Source of the DNA: Flavobacterium sp. UBA7680
GTDB lineage: Bacteria; Bacteroidota; Bacteroidia; Flavobacteriales; Flavobacteriaceae
DNA: 64,000 nucleotides
Assembly: GCF_002482975.1 (NCBI RefSeq)
Contig: NZ_DLHA01000050.1
Coordinates: forward strand, 62,001-126,000
Direction of reading: 5' to 3'
Shown here: positions 1-8,573 of the stretch, piece after piece
Numbering within the stretch: the stretch's first letter is position 1
Layout: each line of letters starts with the position of its first letter
Notes under the pieces: model-generated
What the model saw: only the letters and a program-made list of their open reading frames with translations
Database searches by the model: none
What the model was told of the DNA's origin: nothing
Position numbers and translations under genes: made by a program

Positions 1-846
1 CATTTACATCTTTGTGATCAAAACGACAACTGTTGCAAATGAATTCTTCTACTTCATGGTACTCATCTTTACGACCAGTCACACGTTGAATTTCTCCACC
101 AAACATCCAAACTGTAGTTTTACCGCAGCATCCAGGAGTAGTACATTCTCTGTGTGCGTTATAAGGTTTATTAAACCAAACTCTTGATTTAAAACGGAAA
201 GTTTTGTCAGTTAAAGCTCCAACCGGACAAACGTCAATCATGTTTCCAGAAAACTCATTGTCGATTGCTTTAGAAATTCCGGTAGAAATATTAGCGTGGT
301 CACCACGATCTAATACTCCGTGAACTCTGTTGTCTGTCAATTGATCTGCAACTTGTACACATCTTTGGCATAAAATACAACGGTTCATATGCAGTTGAAT
401 ATTTGGACCAATATCTTCTGGTTCAAATGTTCTTTTTTCTTCAATAAAACGTGATTTAGGGTTTCCGTGCTCAAAACTTAAATTTTGAAGATCACATTCA
501 CCAGCCTGATCACAAATAGGACAGTCTAACGGGTGGTTGATCAATAAAAATTCTGTTACAGATTTACGCGCTTCGGTAACTCTGGCAGAAGATTTACTGT
601 TTACTTCCATTCCGTCCATACATCCTGTTACACAAGATGCCATCAATTTTGGCATTGGTCTTGGATCGGCTTCACTACCTTTAGAAACTTCAACTAAACA
701 ACAACGACATTTACCGCCGCTGCCTTTTAATTTTGAGTAATAGCACATGGCTGGCGGAACCAAATCTCCACCAATCATACGTGCAGCCTGCAGGATTGTT
801 GTTCCTGGCTCTACGTCTATACTTTGACCGTCTATGGTTACTTTCA
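1..846 (-). CDS. nuoG: NADH-quinone oxidoreductase subunit G, N-terminal part (cut by window edge)
   Basis: The frame opens at an ATG at 844-846 and stays open for 282 codons to the window edge, so only the N-terminal part is here. It carries the cysteine clusters of the complex I peripheral arm: an N-terminal 2Fe-2S ligand set (CYYSKLKGSGGKCRCC), then CPICDQAGECDL, the HMNRCILCQRCV 4Fe-4S motif, CPVGALTDK, and CTTPGCCGKT plus CNSCRFDH. These pass electrons from NuoE/F towards the quinone site. It is the most promoter-distal nuo gene visible and follows nuoF in the same direction, separated by a palindromic spacer. The molybdopterin-like C-terminal domain lies outside the window, so its completeness cannot be judged. 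Confidence 0.95.
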
Positions 847-861
847 TCTCTTACTTTTGTT

Positions 862-926
862 TTTTTAGTTTCAGGTTTCACGTTTTAGGTTTTAACCTAA
901 AACTAAAAAAACTTGAAACTTGAAAC
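862..926. repeat. Palindromic spacer between nuoF and nuoG
   Basis: The gap between the two nuo genes contains an imperfect inverted repeat built from the word GTTTCAxGTTT: TTTCAGGTTTCACGTTTTAGG on one side and CCTAAAACT...CTTGAAACTTGAAACT on the other. In the transcript it would fold as a hairpin inside the operon. The same word is used in the odhB-sucA spacer. It is not followed by a clear T-tract, so it is probably not a simple terminator. Confidence 0.6.
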
Positions 927-1018
927 TATTTTAAACTTTTTTGTTGAAAGTCGGAATATTTTAAAGAATTGCTGTCCTTTTTAATATTATGAACTTTATA
1001 ACTTTCTGCTTTTTATTT

Positions 1019-2389
1019 TTATACGATTACTTTACCGCCTACTAAATGCTTTACTTGCGAAAAAGGTTCAGCAACAAAGTGATCTCTATTTTTAATTTTT
1101 TCAGGGAAACGAACGTGATATTCAAATTCATCTCTAAAGTGGCGAATCGCAGCTGCTACTGGCCAAGAAGCGGCGTCACCAAGCGGACAAATTGTGTTTC
1201 CTTCAATTTTACTCTGAATACTCCACAATAATTCGATATCTTCTTCACGGCCTTGACCGTTTTCAATTCTCCATAAGATTTTTTCTAACCATCCTGTTCC
1301 TTCACGGCAAGGAGTACATTGTCCGCAAGATTCGTGGTGATAAAAACGAGCAAAGTTCCAAGTGTTTCTAACAACACAAGCAGTATCGTTGTAAACAATA
1401 AATCCTCCAGAACCTAACATCGATCCGGTAGCAAAACCACCATCACTTAAAGATTCGTAAGTCATTAAACGATCTTCACCGTTTGCCGTTTTGAAAATCA
1501 ATTCAGCTGGTAAAATCGGCACAGATGAACCTCCCGGTACAAATGCTTTTAATGGACGACTTGAAGACATTCCTCCTAAATATTCATCAGAGTTCATGAA
1601 TTCATCTACACTTAAACCTAATTCAATTTCATAAACCCCTGGATTTTTGATGTGCCCAGAAGCAGAGATTAATTTGGTTCCTGTAGAACGCCCAATTCCG
1701 ATTTTTGCGTAATCGTCACCAGAATTGTTTACAATCCATGGCACCGTTGCAATAGTTTCAACATTGTTTACCACTGTTGGATTTGCCCAAAGTCCTGAAA
1801 CTGCAGGGAATGGCGGTTTAATACGAGGATTTCCTCTTTTACCTTCCAAAGACTCAATAAGTGCAGTTTCTTCTCCACAGATATAAGCTCCGGCTCCACA
1901 GTGAACGTGTAACTCTAAATCGTAACCTGTACCTAATATATTTTTTCCTAACCATCCGGCAGCTTTTGCTTCGGCGATTGCTCTTTCTAAAATTTTGTAG
2001 ACCCACATATATTCTCCACGAATGTAGATATACGAAAGGTTGGCGCCTAAAGCGTAACTAGAAGTAATCATTCCTTCAATCAATAAGTGAGGAATAAATT
2101 CCATCAAATAACGATCTTTGAACGTTCCCGGCTCCGATTCGTCGGCGTTACAAACTAAATGTCTTGGTTTTCCTGATTTTTTATCGATAAAGCTCCATTT
2201 CATTCCGGCAGGGAAACCCGCACCGCCACGACCACGAAGACCTGATTTTTTTACTTCTTCTGTAACTTCATCTGGTGTAAGTGTTTTTAAAGCTTTTTCT
2301 ACAGAAGCGTATCCACCGTTTTGGCGATACACTTCATAGGTTTTAATTCCAGGAATATTGATTTTATCTAATAATATTTTTTGTGACAT
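1019..2389 (-). CDS. nuoF: NADH-quinone oxidoreductase subunit F (NADH- and FMN-binding)
   Basis: A 456-residue protein of full family length. It oxidises NADH through FMN and an iron-sulphur cluster at the tip of complex I. The nucleotide/FMN loop GRGGAGFPAGMKWSF lies near residue 55, a second glycine-rich stretch (CGAGAYICGEETALIESLEG) near residue 165, and the N3 4Fe-4S ligands ESCGQCTPCREG and CPLGDAA near the C-terminus. The gene starts one base after the nuoE stop, which implies translational coupling. The C-terminus is followed by the spacer before nuoG. Confidence 0.97.
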   Translation of the reverse strand: MSQKILLDKINIPGIKTYEVYRQNGGYASVEKALKTLTPDEVTEEVKKSGLRGRGGAGFPAGMKWSFIDKKSGKPRHLVCNADESEPGTFKDRYLMEFIPHLLIEGMITSSYALGANLSYIYIRGEYMWVYKILERAIAEAKAAGWLGKNILGTGYDLELHVHCGAGAYICGEETALIESLEGKRGNPRIKPPFPAVSGLWANPTVVNNVETIATVPWIVNNSGDDYAKIGIGRSTGTKLISASGHIKNPGVYEIELGLSVDEFMNSDEYLGGMSSSRPLKAFVPGGSSVPILPAELIFKTANGEDRLMTYESLSDGGFATGSMLGSGGFIVYNDTACVVRNTWNFARFYHHESCGQCTPCREGTGWLEKILWRIENGQGREEDIELLWSIQSKIEGNTICPLGDAASWPVAAAIRHFRDEFEYHVRFPEKIKNRDHFVAEPFSQVKHLVGGKVIV

Positions 2390-2390
2390 C

Positions 2391-2921
2391 TTATTTATCG
2401 TGTAATATTATTTTATCATCTTTACAATCAGCGATTAACTGATCGATTTTTTCTTCTGTCAATTTTTCTTTGTAGAAATCGCCTAACTGCATCATTGGAG
2501 CGTATCCGCAGGCACCTAAACATTCTACACCAGCAATGGTAAACATTCCGTCTGGAGTTGTTTCACCCATTTTAATGCCTAATTTTTCAGAAGTATAATC
2601 CATTAAATTTTCGGCACCGTTTAAACAACAACAAGATGTCTGGCAAAATTCAAACATGTATTTTCCAATTGGCTTTTGGTTGAACATGGTATAAAAAGTA
2701 ACCACTTCATAAACCTCAATTGGTTTTATCTGAAGAATTTCGGCAACCTTGTCCTGCAGTTCAGTGCTAAGCCAATTGTTATGCGCGTCCTGCACTTCAT
2801 GCAAAACAGGCAGTAAAGCCGATTTTTGTTTGCCTTCCGGATAATGACTAATCAATTCATTGATACGTGCGATCAATGCCTCAGTCATATTTATTTCTTG
2901 TTTGTAATGTTTACGTTCCAT
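2391..2921 (-). CDS. nuoE: NADH-quinone oxidoreductase subunit E (2Fe-2S, thioredoxin-like)
   Basis: 176 residues. The thioredoxin-like 2Fe-2S protein pairs with NuoF in the NADH module. The cluster ligands are visible as CQTSCC near residue 94 and CLGACGYAP near residue 135, and the EVYEVVTFYTMFNQKP stretch is typical. The start at 2921 gives a short MERKHYKQEIN extension; a second ATG at 2888 (MTEALIARINE) is equally compatible with the family and the choice is not settled. A 1-bp gap precedes nuoF. A palindromic spacer separates it from nuoD. Confidence 0.95.
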   Translation of the reverse strand: MERKHYKQEINMTEALIARINELISHYPEGKQKSALLPVLHEVQDAHNNWLSTELQDKVAEILQIKPIEVYEVVTFYTMFNQKPIGKYMFEFCQTSCCCLNGAENLMDYTSEKLGIKMGETTPDGMFTIAGVECLGACGYAPMMQLGDFYKEKLTEEKIDQLIADCKDDKIILHDK

Positions 2922-2929
2922 TTTTTATT

Positions 2930-3063
2930 TTGGATTTTAGATTTTAGATTTTAGATTTTTTCAATCGGGATCTATAATCGGCATTCTTTTTAAATTTTAG
3001 ATTTCTGATTTTAAATTTTAGATCTTTCCAATCTGCAATCTAAATTCTAAAATCTGCAATCTT
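2930..3063. repeat. AT-rich word-repeat palindrome between nuoD and nuoE
   Basis: Iterations of TTTTAGATTTTAGATTT at the left and the complementary AATCTAAATTCTAAAATCTG at the right, with degenerate copies between. The whole gap can fold on itself as an imperfect hairpin. The same word builds the nuoA-nuoB spacer and part of 35483-35512. Function unknown; it lies inside the transcribed operon, so it may affect mRNA processing or stability. Confidence 0.6.
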
Positions 3064-3064
3064 T

Positions 3065-4303
3065 TTAGGCGTCTAATTCTCCTGCAATTACGTTTAAACT
3101 TGAAAGGATAACAATTGCATCAGAAAGTAACGCGCCTTTAATCATGTCAGGATATGCTTGATAATAAATAAAGCAAGGTCTTCTGAAATGTAATCTATAT
3201 GGAGTTCTGCTTCCGTCTGTAACTAAATAAAAACCTAACTCTCCATTTCCTCCTTCAACAGGGTGGTAAATTTCGGCAACCGGAACAGGAACTTCTCCCA
3301 TTACGATTTTAAAGTGATAGATTAAAGATTCCATCGAATTATATACGTCTTCTTTTGGAGGAAGATAATAATCAGGAACCTGAGCATGGTATTCGTTTCC
3401 TTCCGGCATTTTTTCCAAAGCCTGACGAATAATGCTTAAACTTTCCCAAACTTCAGCGTTACGAACACAGAAACGATCATAAGTGTCACCTGATTTTCCA
3501 ACAGGAACAACAAAATCAAAATCTTCGTAAGATGAGTATGGTTGTGCAACACGTACGTCGTAATCAACTCCGGCAGCACGTAAGTTTGGACCTGTAAATC
3601 CGTAAGCCATTGCTTGTTCAGCAGTAATTGCTCCTACGTTTACAGTTCTGTCAAGGAAAATTCTATTTCTTTCGAATAAGTTTACAAATTCTTGCCAAGC
3701 GACAGGAAAATCTTGTAAAAACACATCTAGTTTGCGGAAAGCTTCTGGTGACCAATCTCTTTCGAAACCACCAATTCTTCCCATATTTGTTGTTAAACGA
3801 GCTCCACAAATTTCTTCGTAAATCTCGTAAACTTTTTCTCTAAATTGAAAAACGTATAAGAAACCAGTATACGCACCAGTATCTACTCCAAGAATCGAGT
3901 TACAGATTAAGTGGTCTGTAATACGAGCAAGCTCCATTACAATAACTCTTAAATATTGTGCTCTTTTTGGAACTTCAACACCTAATAGTTTTTCTAATGT
4001 CATCCACCATCCCATATTATTAATAGGAGAGGAGCAATAGTTCATACGGTCTGTAAGAGGAGTAATTTGGTAAAACGGACGATTTTCGGCAATTTTTTCG
4101 AAAGCTCTGTGGATGTAACCAATAGTTGGTTCAGCTTCCAGAATTCTTTCACCATCCATTAATAGGATATTTTGAAAAATACCGTGAGTCGCAGGGTGGG
4201 TAGGACCTAAATTCAATACTGAAAGCTCGCTTCCGTCTTCGTTTAGTTTCTCCTTAATTATTTTAGCATAACGATGCTCTGGTGGTAATAATAGTTCTGA
4301 CAT
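3065..4303 (-). CDS. nuoD: NADH-quinone oxidoreductase subunit D (49 kDa type)
   Basis: 412 residues, full length for a separate NuoD. It forms much of the quinone-reduction cavity with NuoB. The signature regions LNLGPTHPATHGIFQ (near residue 30), GYIHRAFEKIAENRPFYQ (near residue 62), the ITDHLICNS stretch and NMGRIGGFERDW identify it. NuoC and NuoD are separate genes here, not the fused NuoCD found in some enterobacteria. The gene lies 25 bp downstream of nuoC. Confidence 0.97.
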   Translation of the reverse strand: MSELLLPPEHRYAKIIKEKLNEDGSELSVLNLGPTHPATHGIFQNILLMDGERILEAEPTIGYIHRAFEKIAENRPFYQITPLTDRMNYCSSPINNMGWWMTLEKLLGVEVPKRAQYLRVIVMELARITDHLICNSILGVDTGAYTGFLYVFQFREKVYEIYEEICGARLTTNMGRIGGFERDWSPEAFRKLDVFLQDFPVAWQEFVNLFERNRIFLDRTVNVGAITAEQAMAYGFTGPNLRAAGVDYDVRVAQPYSSYEDFDFVVPVGKSGDTYDRFCVRNAEVWESLSIIRQALEKMPEGNEYHAQVPDYYLPPKEDVYNSMESLIYHFKIVMGEVPVPVAEIYHPVEGGNGELGFYLVTDGSRTPYRLHFRRPCFIYYQAYPDMIKGALLSDAIVILSSLNVIAGELDA

Positions 4304-4328
4304 TTTATAATGTTGAATTATTTATTTT

Positions 4329-4850
4329 TTAGCAATTTGTTGTTGTTCTTCCAAAGAATCTGTCGTCTTTATCAGTTCTTCCGCTGTCTTCCATTGGGAA
4401 TTCTTTTCTCATTGGGAAAGACACCATTTCATCCATATTCAAAATACGTTTCAATTGCGGGTGGCCAATAAAATTGATTCCGTAGAAATCGTATGTTTCT
4501 CTTTCCATCCAGTTTGAACTTAAGAAGATATTTGAAACAGTTTTGATTTCTGGTTTTTCGCCATTTAGGTAAACTTTAATTCTAAGACGTTTGTTTTCGT
4601 ACCAGTTGTGCAAATGATATACGACAGCAAACTGACGTTCTGAATCGTTGTCCGGGTAATGTACCCCGCATAAATCTGTTAAAAAGTGAAAACGTAGTTC
4701 AGAATCGTTTTTAAGGAATAAAATCAACGCTGTAATTTTATCAGCTGAAGCTTCTAAAGAAAAAATATCTCTTTCTTGCTGAAAGTTAAAAACATCGTTA
4801 TTAAATGTTTCTGTAAGTTTATCTTGAATCAGGGTATTTTCTAAAGCCAT
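4329..4850 (-). CDS. nuoC: NADH-quinone oxidoreductase subunit C (30 kDa type)
   Basis: 173 residues. It is a peripheral-arm subunit that packs on NuoD. The conserved family core is clear: FLTDLCGVHYPD, VVYHLHNW, NWMERETYDFYGINFIGHP and the C-terminal LRKEFP-like RKEFPMEDSGR. The gene starts one base after the nuoB stop, so both are probably translationally coupled. It contains no metal centre, as expected for the family. Confidence 0.95.
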   Translation of the reverse strand: MALENTLIQDKLTETFNNDVFNFQQERDIFSLEASADKITALILFLKNDSELRFHFLTDLCGVHYPDNDSERQFAVVYHLHNWYENKRLRIKVYLNGEKPEIKTVSNIFLSSNWMERETYDFYGINFIGHPQLKRILNMDEMVSFPMRKEFPMEDSGRTDKDDRFFGRTTTNC

Positions 4851-4851
4851 C

Positions 4852-5400
4852 TTATGAGATATTATATGAAGCTAATAATTCTTGGTATTCTGGTGAACTT
4901 CTGCGTCTAACAGATTCGCTTTTTACCAATTCTTGTAATCTCATTACACCGTCAACAATTTGCTCTGGTCTTGGCGGGCATCCAGGAACATAAACGTCAA
5001 CCGGGATTACTTTATCAATTCCTTGTAAAACTGAGTAAGTATCGAAAATACCTCCTGATGAAGCGCAAGCTCCAACAGCAATTACCCAGCGCGGCTCAGA
5101 CATTTGTTCGTAAACTTGTCTTAAAATTGGAGCCATTTTTTTTGAAATAGTTCCCATTACTAATAACATATCTGCCTGACGAGGAGAGAAACTCACACGT
5201 TCAGAACCAAATCGTGCTAAATCGTAATGTGAAGCCATTGTTGCCATAAACTCAATTCCGCAGCAAGATGTTGCAAAAGGTAAAGGCCAAAGAGAATTCG
5301 CGCGTGCCAAACCAACAACGTCATTTAGTTTTGTAGCGAAGAAACCTTCTCCTACAACTCCTTCCGGTGGCGCAACCATATTTACATTTGAATCGCTCAT
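4852..5400 (-). CDS. nuoB: NADH-quinone oxidoreductase subunit B (N2 cluster)
   Basis: 182 residues. It carries the terminal N2 4Fe-4S cluster that donates electrons to quinone. All four ligand positions are visible: the tandem cysteines in PFATSCCGIEF (near residues 46-47), the cysteine in AVGACASSGG and the one in VPGCPPRPEQ. The hydrophobic cluster around RFGSERVSFSPRQADML is typical. It sits between the nuoA spacer and nuoC in the usual gene order. Confidence 0.97.
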   Translation of the reverse strand: MSDSNVNMVAPPEGVVGEGFFATKLNDVVGLARANSLWPLPFATSCCGIEFMATMASHYDLARFGSERVSFSPRQADMLLVMGTISKKMAPILRQVYEQMSEPRWVIAVGACASSGGIFDTYSVLQGIDKVIPVDVYVPGCPPRPEQIVDGVMRLQELVKSESVRRRSSPEYQELLASYNIS

Positions 5401-5403
5401 TTT

Positions 5404-5553
5404 TATTTTAGATTTCTGATTTTAGATTTTAGATTTGTTGAAATCGTAAAAAGTAAAATCAATTTTTTAAATCAGTATTAAATTTCAATTGAGTTTAAAT
5501 TTTAAATTTTAATTCAAGACATAATCTAAAATCAGAAATCTAAAATCTAAAAT
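5404..5553. repeat. AT-rich word-repeat palindrome between nuoA and nuoB
   Basis: The left end reads TTTTAGATTTCTGATTTTAG and the right end carries the complement AATCTAAAATCAGAAATCT, so the 158-bp gap is bounded by inverted arms of about 30 bp built from the word GATTTTA. Further AT-rich near-palindromes (AAATTTTAAATTTTAATT) lie in the middle. The sequence resembles the nuoD-nuoE spacer. It has no obvious T-tract terminator. Confidence 0.6.
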
Positions 5554-5558
5554 CTTTT

Positions 5559-5924
5559 TTATTCCCACTCTAATGCTTTCTTTTTGATGATGTAGAAAAA
5601 ACCAACTAAAAGTAAAGCCATAAAAACGACCATTTTGAGCATTCCTTCTATACCAAGATCTTTAAAGTTTACTGCCCACGGATAAAGGAAAATTACCTCT
5701 ACGTCAAACAATACGAACAAAATCGCTACCAGAAAATATTTTACAGAAAAAGGAATACGGGCATTACCAACAGATTCGATACCGCACTCGAAGTTTTTAT
5801 CTTTAACTTCAGAGGTTCTTTTTGGGCCTAATTTTCCAGAAATAATGATTGTTCCTACCACAAAACCAACAGCCAGAACGAACTGCATTAAGATAGGAAT
5901 GTAACTGTATTGATCAGATTGCAT
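5559..5924 (-). CDS. nuoA: NADH-quinone oxidoreductase subunit A
   Basis: A 121-residue membrane subunit with three hydrophobic spans: residues ~9-30, ~66-84 and ~92-113. The family signature FECGIESVGNARIPFSVKYFLVAILFVLFD is present in pieces, with the conserved cysteine in FECG and the acidic FDVEVIFLYPW. An upstream in-frame ATG at 5972 would add 16 residues, but it lies upstream of the start site expected from the promoter box at 5957-5964. The start at 5924 (MQSDQYSYIPIL) is therefore preferred. It is the first gene of the nuo operon. Confidence 0.93.
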   Translation of the reverse strand: MQSDQYSYIPILMQFVLAVGFVVGTIIISGKLGPKRTSEVKDKNFECGIESVGNARIPFSVKYFLVAILFVLFDVEVIFLYPWAVNFKDLGIEGMLKMVVFMALLLVGFFYIIKKKALEWE

Positions 5925-5956
5925 AAGCTTAGCTTTTTTACTTAAAGAATAAGCCA

Positions 5957-5988
5957 CAAAGATAACTTTCAACTATGTAAATCACAAA
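5957..5988 (-). promoter_or_regulatory. Promoter of the nuo operon
   Basis: On the minus strand TTTG (5985-5988) is followed after 20 bases by TATCTTTG (5957-5964), an exact match to the Bacteroidota vegetative -33/-7 pattern. Transcription would begin near 5950, about 27 bases before the nuoA ATG at 5924. Confidence 0.75.
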
Positions 5989-6096
5989 CTAAAGGGAGAT
6001 ATAAGTACCCCATGAAAGCGCGTTTATATGTAATTTTTATTGATTATAAATAACACGTGCTTTTTTTAATATTTTTTTAAGAAATGGACAAAAAAA

Positions 6097-6122
6097 AACG
6101 TCCCGATGTACATCGAGACGTT
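6097..6122 (-). terminator. Terminator downstream of the cold-shock gene
   Basis: AACGTCCCGATG / CATCGAGACGTT forms a stable stem with a very short loop and one G-T mismatch, flanked by A- and T-tracts on both sides. It follows the cold-shock gene and isolates it from the nuo promoter; the symmetry would let it work in both directions. Confidence 0.8.
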
Positions 6123-6167
6123 TTTAAAACCATTCAGAGGCAAAAAAAATAAATTGCTATATTTTTC

Positions 6168-6362
6168 TTAGATTACTGCTACTTTAGCAGCAACTTTCCC
6201 TTTTCTTCCTTCTTCTTCTTCATAGCTTACACGGTCACCTTCGCGTAATTCTTCCGCGTTAATTCCTGAAGCGTGAACGAAGATGTCCTTTCCTGTTTCT
6301 TCGTCTGTAATGAATCCATAACCTTTAGATTCATTGAAAAATTTTACTGTACCTGTACGCAT
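6168..6362 (-). CDS. Cold-shock domain protein
   Basis: A 64-residue single cold-shock (OB-fold) domain that binds single-stranded RNA/DNA and acts as an RNA chaperone. The RNP1-like KGYGFI (residues 13-18) and RNP2-like DIFVHAS (residues 26-32) motifs are intact, and GTVKFFN opens the fold. It is a one-gene transcription unit with its own promoter and terminator. Paralogues are common in Flavobacterium, so the exact csp letter is not assigned. Confidence 0.95.
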   Translation of the reverse strand: MRTGTVKFFNESKGYGFITDEETGKDIFVHASGINAEELREGDRVSYEEEEGRKGKVAAKVAVI

Positions 6363-6391
6363 TGTAATTGTAATAATAATTTATAATAAAG

Positions 6392-6399
6392 CAAATGTA
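6392..6399 (-). promoter_or_regulatory. -7 box of the cold-shock gene
   Basis: TACATTTG on the minus strand, 30 bases before the ATG, matches TAnnTTTG. A TTTG lies upstream at a shorter than usual distance (15 bases). The AT-rich leader of about 24 bases has no obvious fold. Confidence 0.55.
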
Positions 6400-6618
6400 A
6401 TATATAAATTCATACAAAAGACATCTACCTGTTAATTTTTTGTAAAAATTATTGATTTCCAGTGTTTTTACGTAGTTTATTGCATCAAATTATATATGAA
6501 ATACCATAATTTGAGAATCATTAATTGTAAGAATATCAAAAAGATGAACTTGTAGGAATTTAATATTTGAATAAGTGTAAATCGGCCCATTATTTTTTGT
6601 GACTTTACTGCATAAAAA

Positions 6619-6640
6619 AACAGCTGAATTTTCAGCTGTT
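6619..6640 (-). terminator. Terminator of aspS
   Basis: AACAGCTGAA-TT-TTCAGCTGTT is a perfect stem flanked by A7 and T5 tracts just after the aspS stop. The rest of the 302-bp gap between 6363 and 6664 holds the cold-shock promoter; I see nothing else in 6420-6610. Confidence 0.85.
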
Positions 6641-6664
6641 TTTAAATATTTAAATTTCTATTAA

Positions 6665-8416
6665 TTATATAGAATCAATTTTAATGTGTAATTCTTTCAA
6701 TTGAGATTCATCAATTGTTGATGGAGCATCAATCATAACATCGCGTCCTGAATTGTTTTTTGGGAAAGCAATAAAATCTCTAATAGTTTCCTGACCGCCT
6801 AAAATGGCAACCAATCTATCTAAACCAAAAGCTAAACCACCGTGAGGAGGCGCTCCAAATTGAAATGCATCCATTAAGAAACCAAACTGCGCTTTTGCCT
6901 CTTCTTCAGTAAATCCTAAATATTTAAACATTAACTGCTGCGTCGCTTTATCGTGAATACGAATAGAACCACCGCCAATTTCGTTTCCGTTTAAAACCAT
7001 ATCGTAAGCATTGGCACGAACTTTTCCCGGTTCTGTTTCCAATAAAGCCATATCTTCTGGTTTTGGAGATGTAAACGGGTGGTGCATTGCGTGATAACGA
7101 CCGCTTTCTTCGTCAAGTTCCAATAATGGGAAATCTACAACCCATAACGGTGCAAATTCTTCAGGATTACGCAATCCTAAACGAGTTGCCAATTCCATAC
7201 GAAGTGCAGAAAGCTGCGCACGTGTTTTGTTTGCAGGTCCAGAAAGTACAAAAATCATATCTCCAGAATTTGCTTCTGTAGCTTTTGCCCAGTTTGCTAA
7301 ATCATCATTATCGTAGAATTTATCTACAGATGATTTGAAAGTTCCATCTTCATTGCATTTTACATAAACCATTCCAGACGCTCCAACTTGCGGACGTTTT
7401 ACCCAGTCAATTAATCCGTCAATTTCTTTACGGGTATAATTTCCTGCTCCCGGAACTGCAATCCCCACCACTAATTCAGCTGAATTGAAAACTGGGAATT
7501 CTTTATGCTGTGCAAATTCGTTCAACTCACCAAATTTCATCCCGAAACGAATGTCCGGTTTGTCATTTCCGTATGTTTTCATAGCATAGTCGTAAGTAAT
7601 TCTTGGGAATTTATCTACTTCTATACCTTTAATTTCTTTTAATAAATGTCTTGTCAAACCTTCAAAAACATTCAAAATGTCTTCTTGTTCTACAAAAGCC
7701 ATTTCGCAGTCAATTTGTGTAAACTCCGGCTGACGGTCTGCACGTAAATCTTCATCACGGAAACATTTCACAATTTGGAAATATTTATCCATTCCACCCA
7801 CCATCAAAAGTTGTTTGAAAGTCTGCGGAGATTGTGGCAATGCATAAAACTGACCTTCGTTCATACGGCTAGGTACAACGAAATCTCTAGCTCCTTCTGG
7901 AGTTGATTTAATTAAATAAGGTGTTTCAACTTCGCAGAAATCTAAATCAGATAGATATTTACGAACTTCCATTGCTACTTTATGACGGAACAATAAGCTG
8001 TTTTTTACCGGATTTCTACGAATATCTAAATAACGGTATTTCATTCTGATATCTTCACCACCGTCAGTTTCATCTTCAATTGTGAAAGGAGGCGTTAAAG
8101 CAGCATTTAAAATCGTTAATTCAGAAACTAAAATTTCGATTTCACCAGTCGGAATGTTTTTGTTTTTAGCTTCACGCTCAATAACAGTTCCTTTTACCTG
8201 AATTACAAATTCACGACCAAGAGTTTTGGCTAATTCAAAAACGGTTTTATCGGTACGACTTTCGTCGAAAATAAGCTGTGTAATTCCATAACGGTCGCGT
8301 AAATCGACCCAATTCATAAATCCTTTATCACGTGATTTTTGAACCCAGCCCGCAAGTGTAACTTCGGTATTAATATTTGAAGCGTTTAATTCGCCGCAAT
8401 TATGACTTCTATACAT
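6665..8416 (-). CDS. aspS: Aspartate-tRNA ligase
   Basis: 583 residues from the ATG at 8416 (MYRSHNCGEL). Class II synthetase that charges tRNA-Asp. The order is an N-terminal OB anticodon-binding domain (GWVQKSRDKGFMNWVDLRDRYG), motif 2 (FRDEDLRADRQPEFTQID), the bacterial GAD insertion in the middle, and motif 3 (GGLAFGLDRLVAIL) near the C-terminus. An in-frame ATG at 8449 would add 11 residues but lies upstream of the promoter box at 8435-8442. Length and insertion fit the bacterial-type enzyme. A single-gene unit with terminator. Confidence 0.97.
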   Translation of the reverse strand: MYRSHNCGELNASNINTEVTLAGWVQKSRDKGFMNWVDLRDRYGITQLIFDESRTDKTVFELAKTLGREFVIQVKGTVIEREAKNKNIPTGEIEILVSELTILNAALTPPFTIEDETDGGEDIRMKYRYLDIRRNPVKNSLLFRHKVAMEVRKYLSDLDFCEVETPYLIKSTPEGARDFVVPSRMNEGQFYALPQSPQTFKQLLMVGGMDKYFQIVKCFRDEDLRADRQPEFTQIDCEMAFVEQEDILNVFEGLTRHLLKEIKGIEVDKFPRITYDYAMKTYGNDKPDIRFGMKFGELNEFAQHKEFPVFNSAELVVGIAVPGAGNYTRKEIDGLIDWVKRPQVGASGMVYVKCNEDGTFKSSVDKFYDNDDLANWAKATEANSGDMIFVLSGPANKTRAQLSALRMELATRLGLRNPEEFAPLWVVDFPLLELDEESGRYHAMHHPFTSPKPEDMALLETEPGKVRANAYDMVLNGNEIGGGSIRIHDKATQQLMFKYLGFTEEEAKAQFGFLMDAFQFGAPPHGGLAFGLDRLVAILGGQETIRDFIAFPKNNSGRDVMIDAPSTIDESQLKELHIKIDSI

Positions 8417-8434
8417 AATCTCAATTTTAGACTG

Positions 8435-8442
8435 CAAAAGTA
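8435..8442 (-). promoter_or_regulatory. -7 box of aspS
   Basis: TACTTTTG on the minus strand matches TAnnTTTG and lies 18 bases before the chosen ATG, giving a leader of about 12 bases. It rules out the longer reading frame start at 8449. Confidence 0.6.
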
Positions 8443-8539
8443 AACACAAAATTCAAATTAATATAACAAAGTGTGCAACTAGATGATTATTAATTTAAAA
8501 TATTTTGTTAATTCTGAAATTTTGAACTTGTAATTTCTT

Positions 8540-8547
8540 TAGATTTG
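8540..8547 (+). promoter_or_regulatory. -7 box of the thioredoxin-fold gene
   Basis: TAGATTTG matches TAnnTTTG 26 bases before the ATG at 8574. TTTG at 8521-8524 is a possible -33 box but the spacer is short (15 bases). Confidence 0.55.
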
Positions 8548-8573
8548 ATGTACTAAAAACAAACTTTAATACT

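Noticed and set aside
1046..2339. Several open frames on the plus strand opposite nuoF
   Set aside because: They are antisense shadows of a clearly coding minus-strand gene and show no domain or start context.
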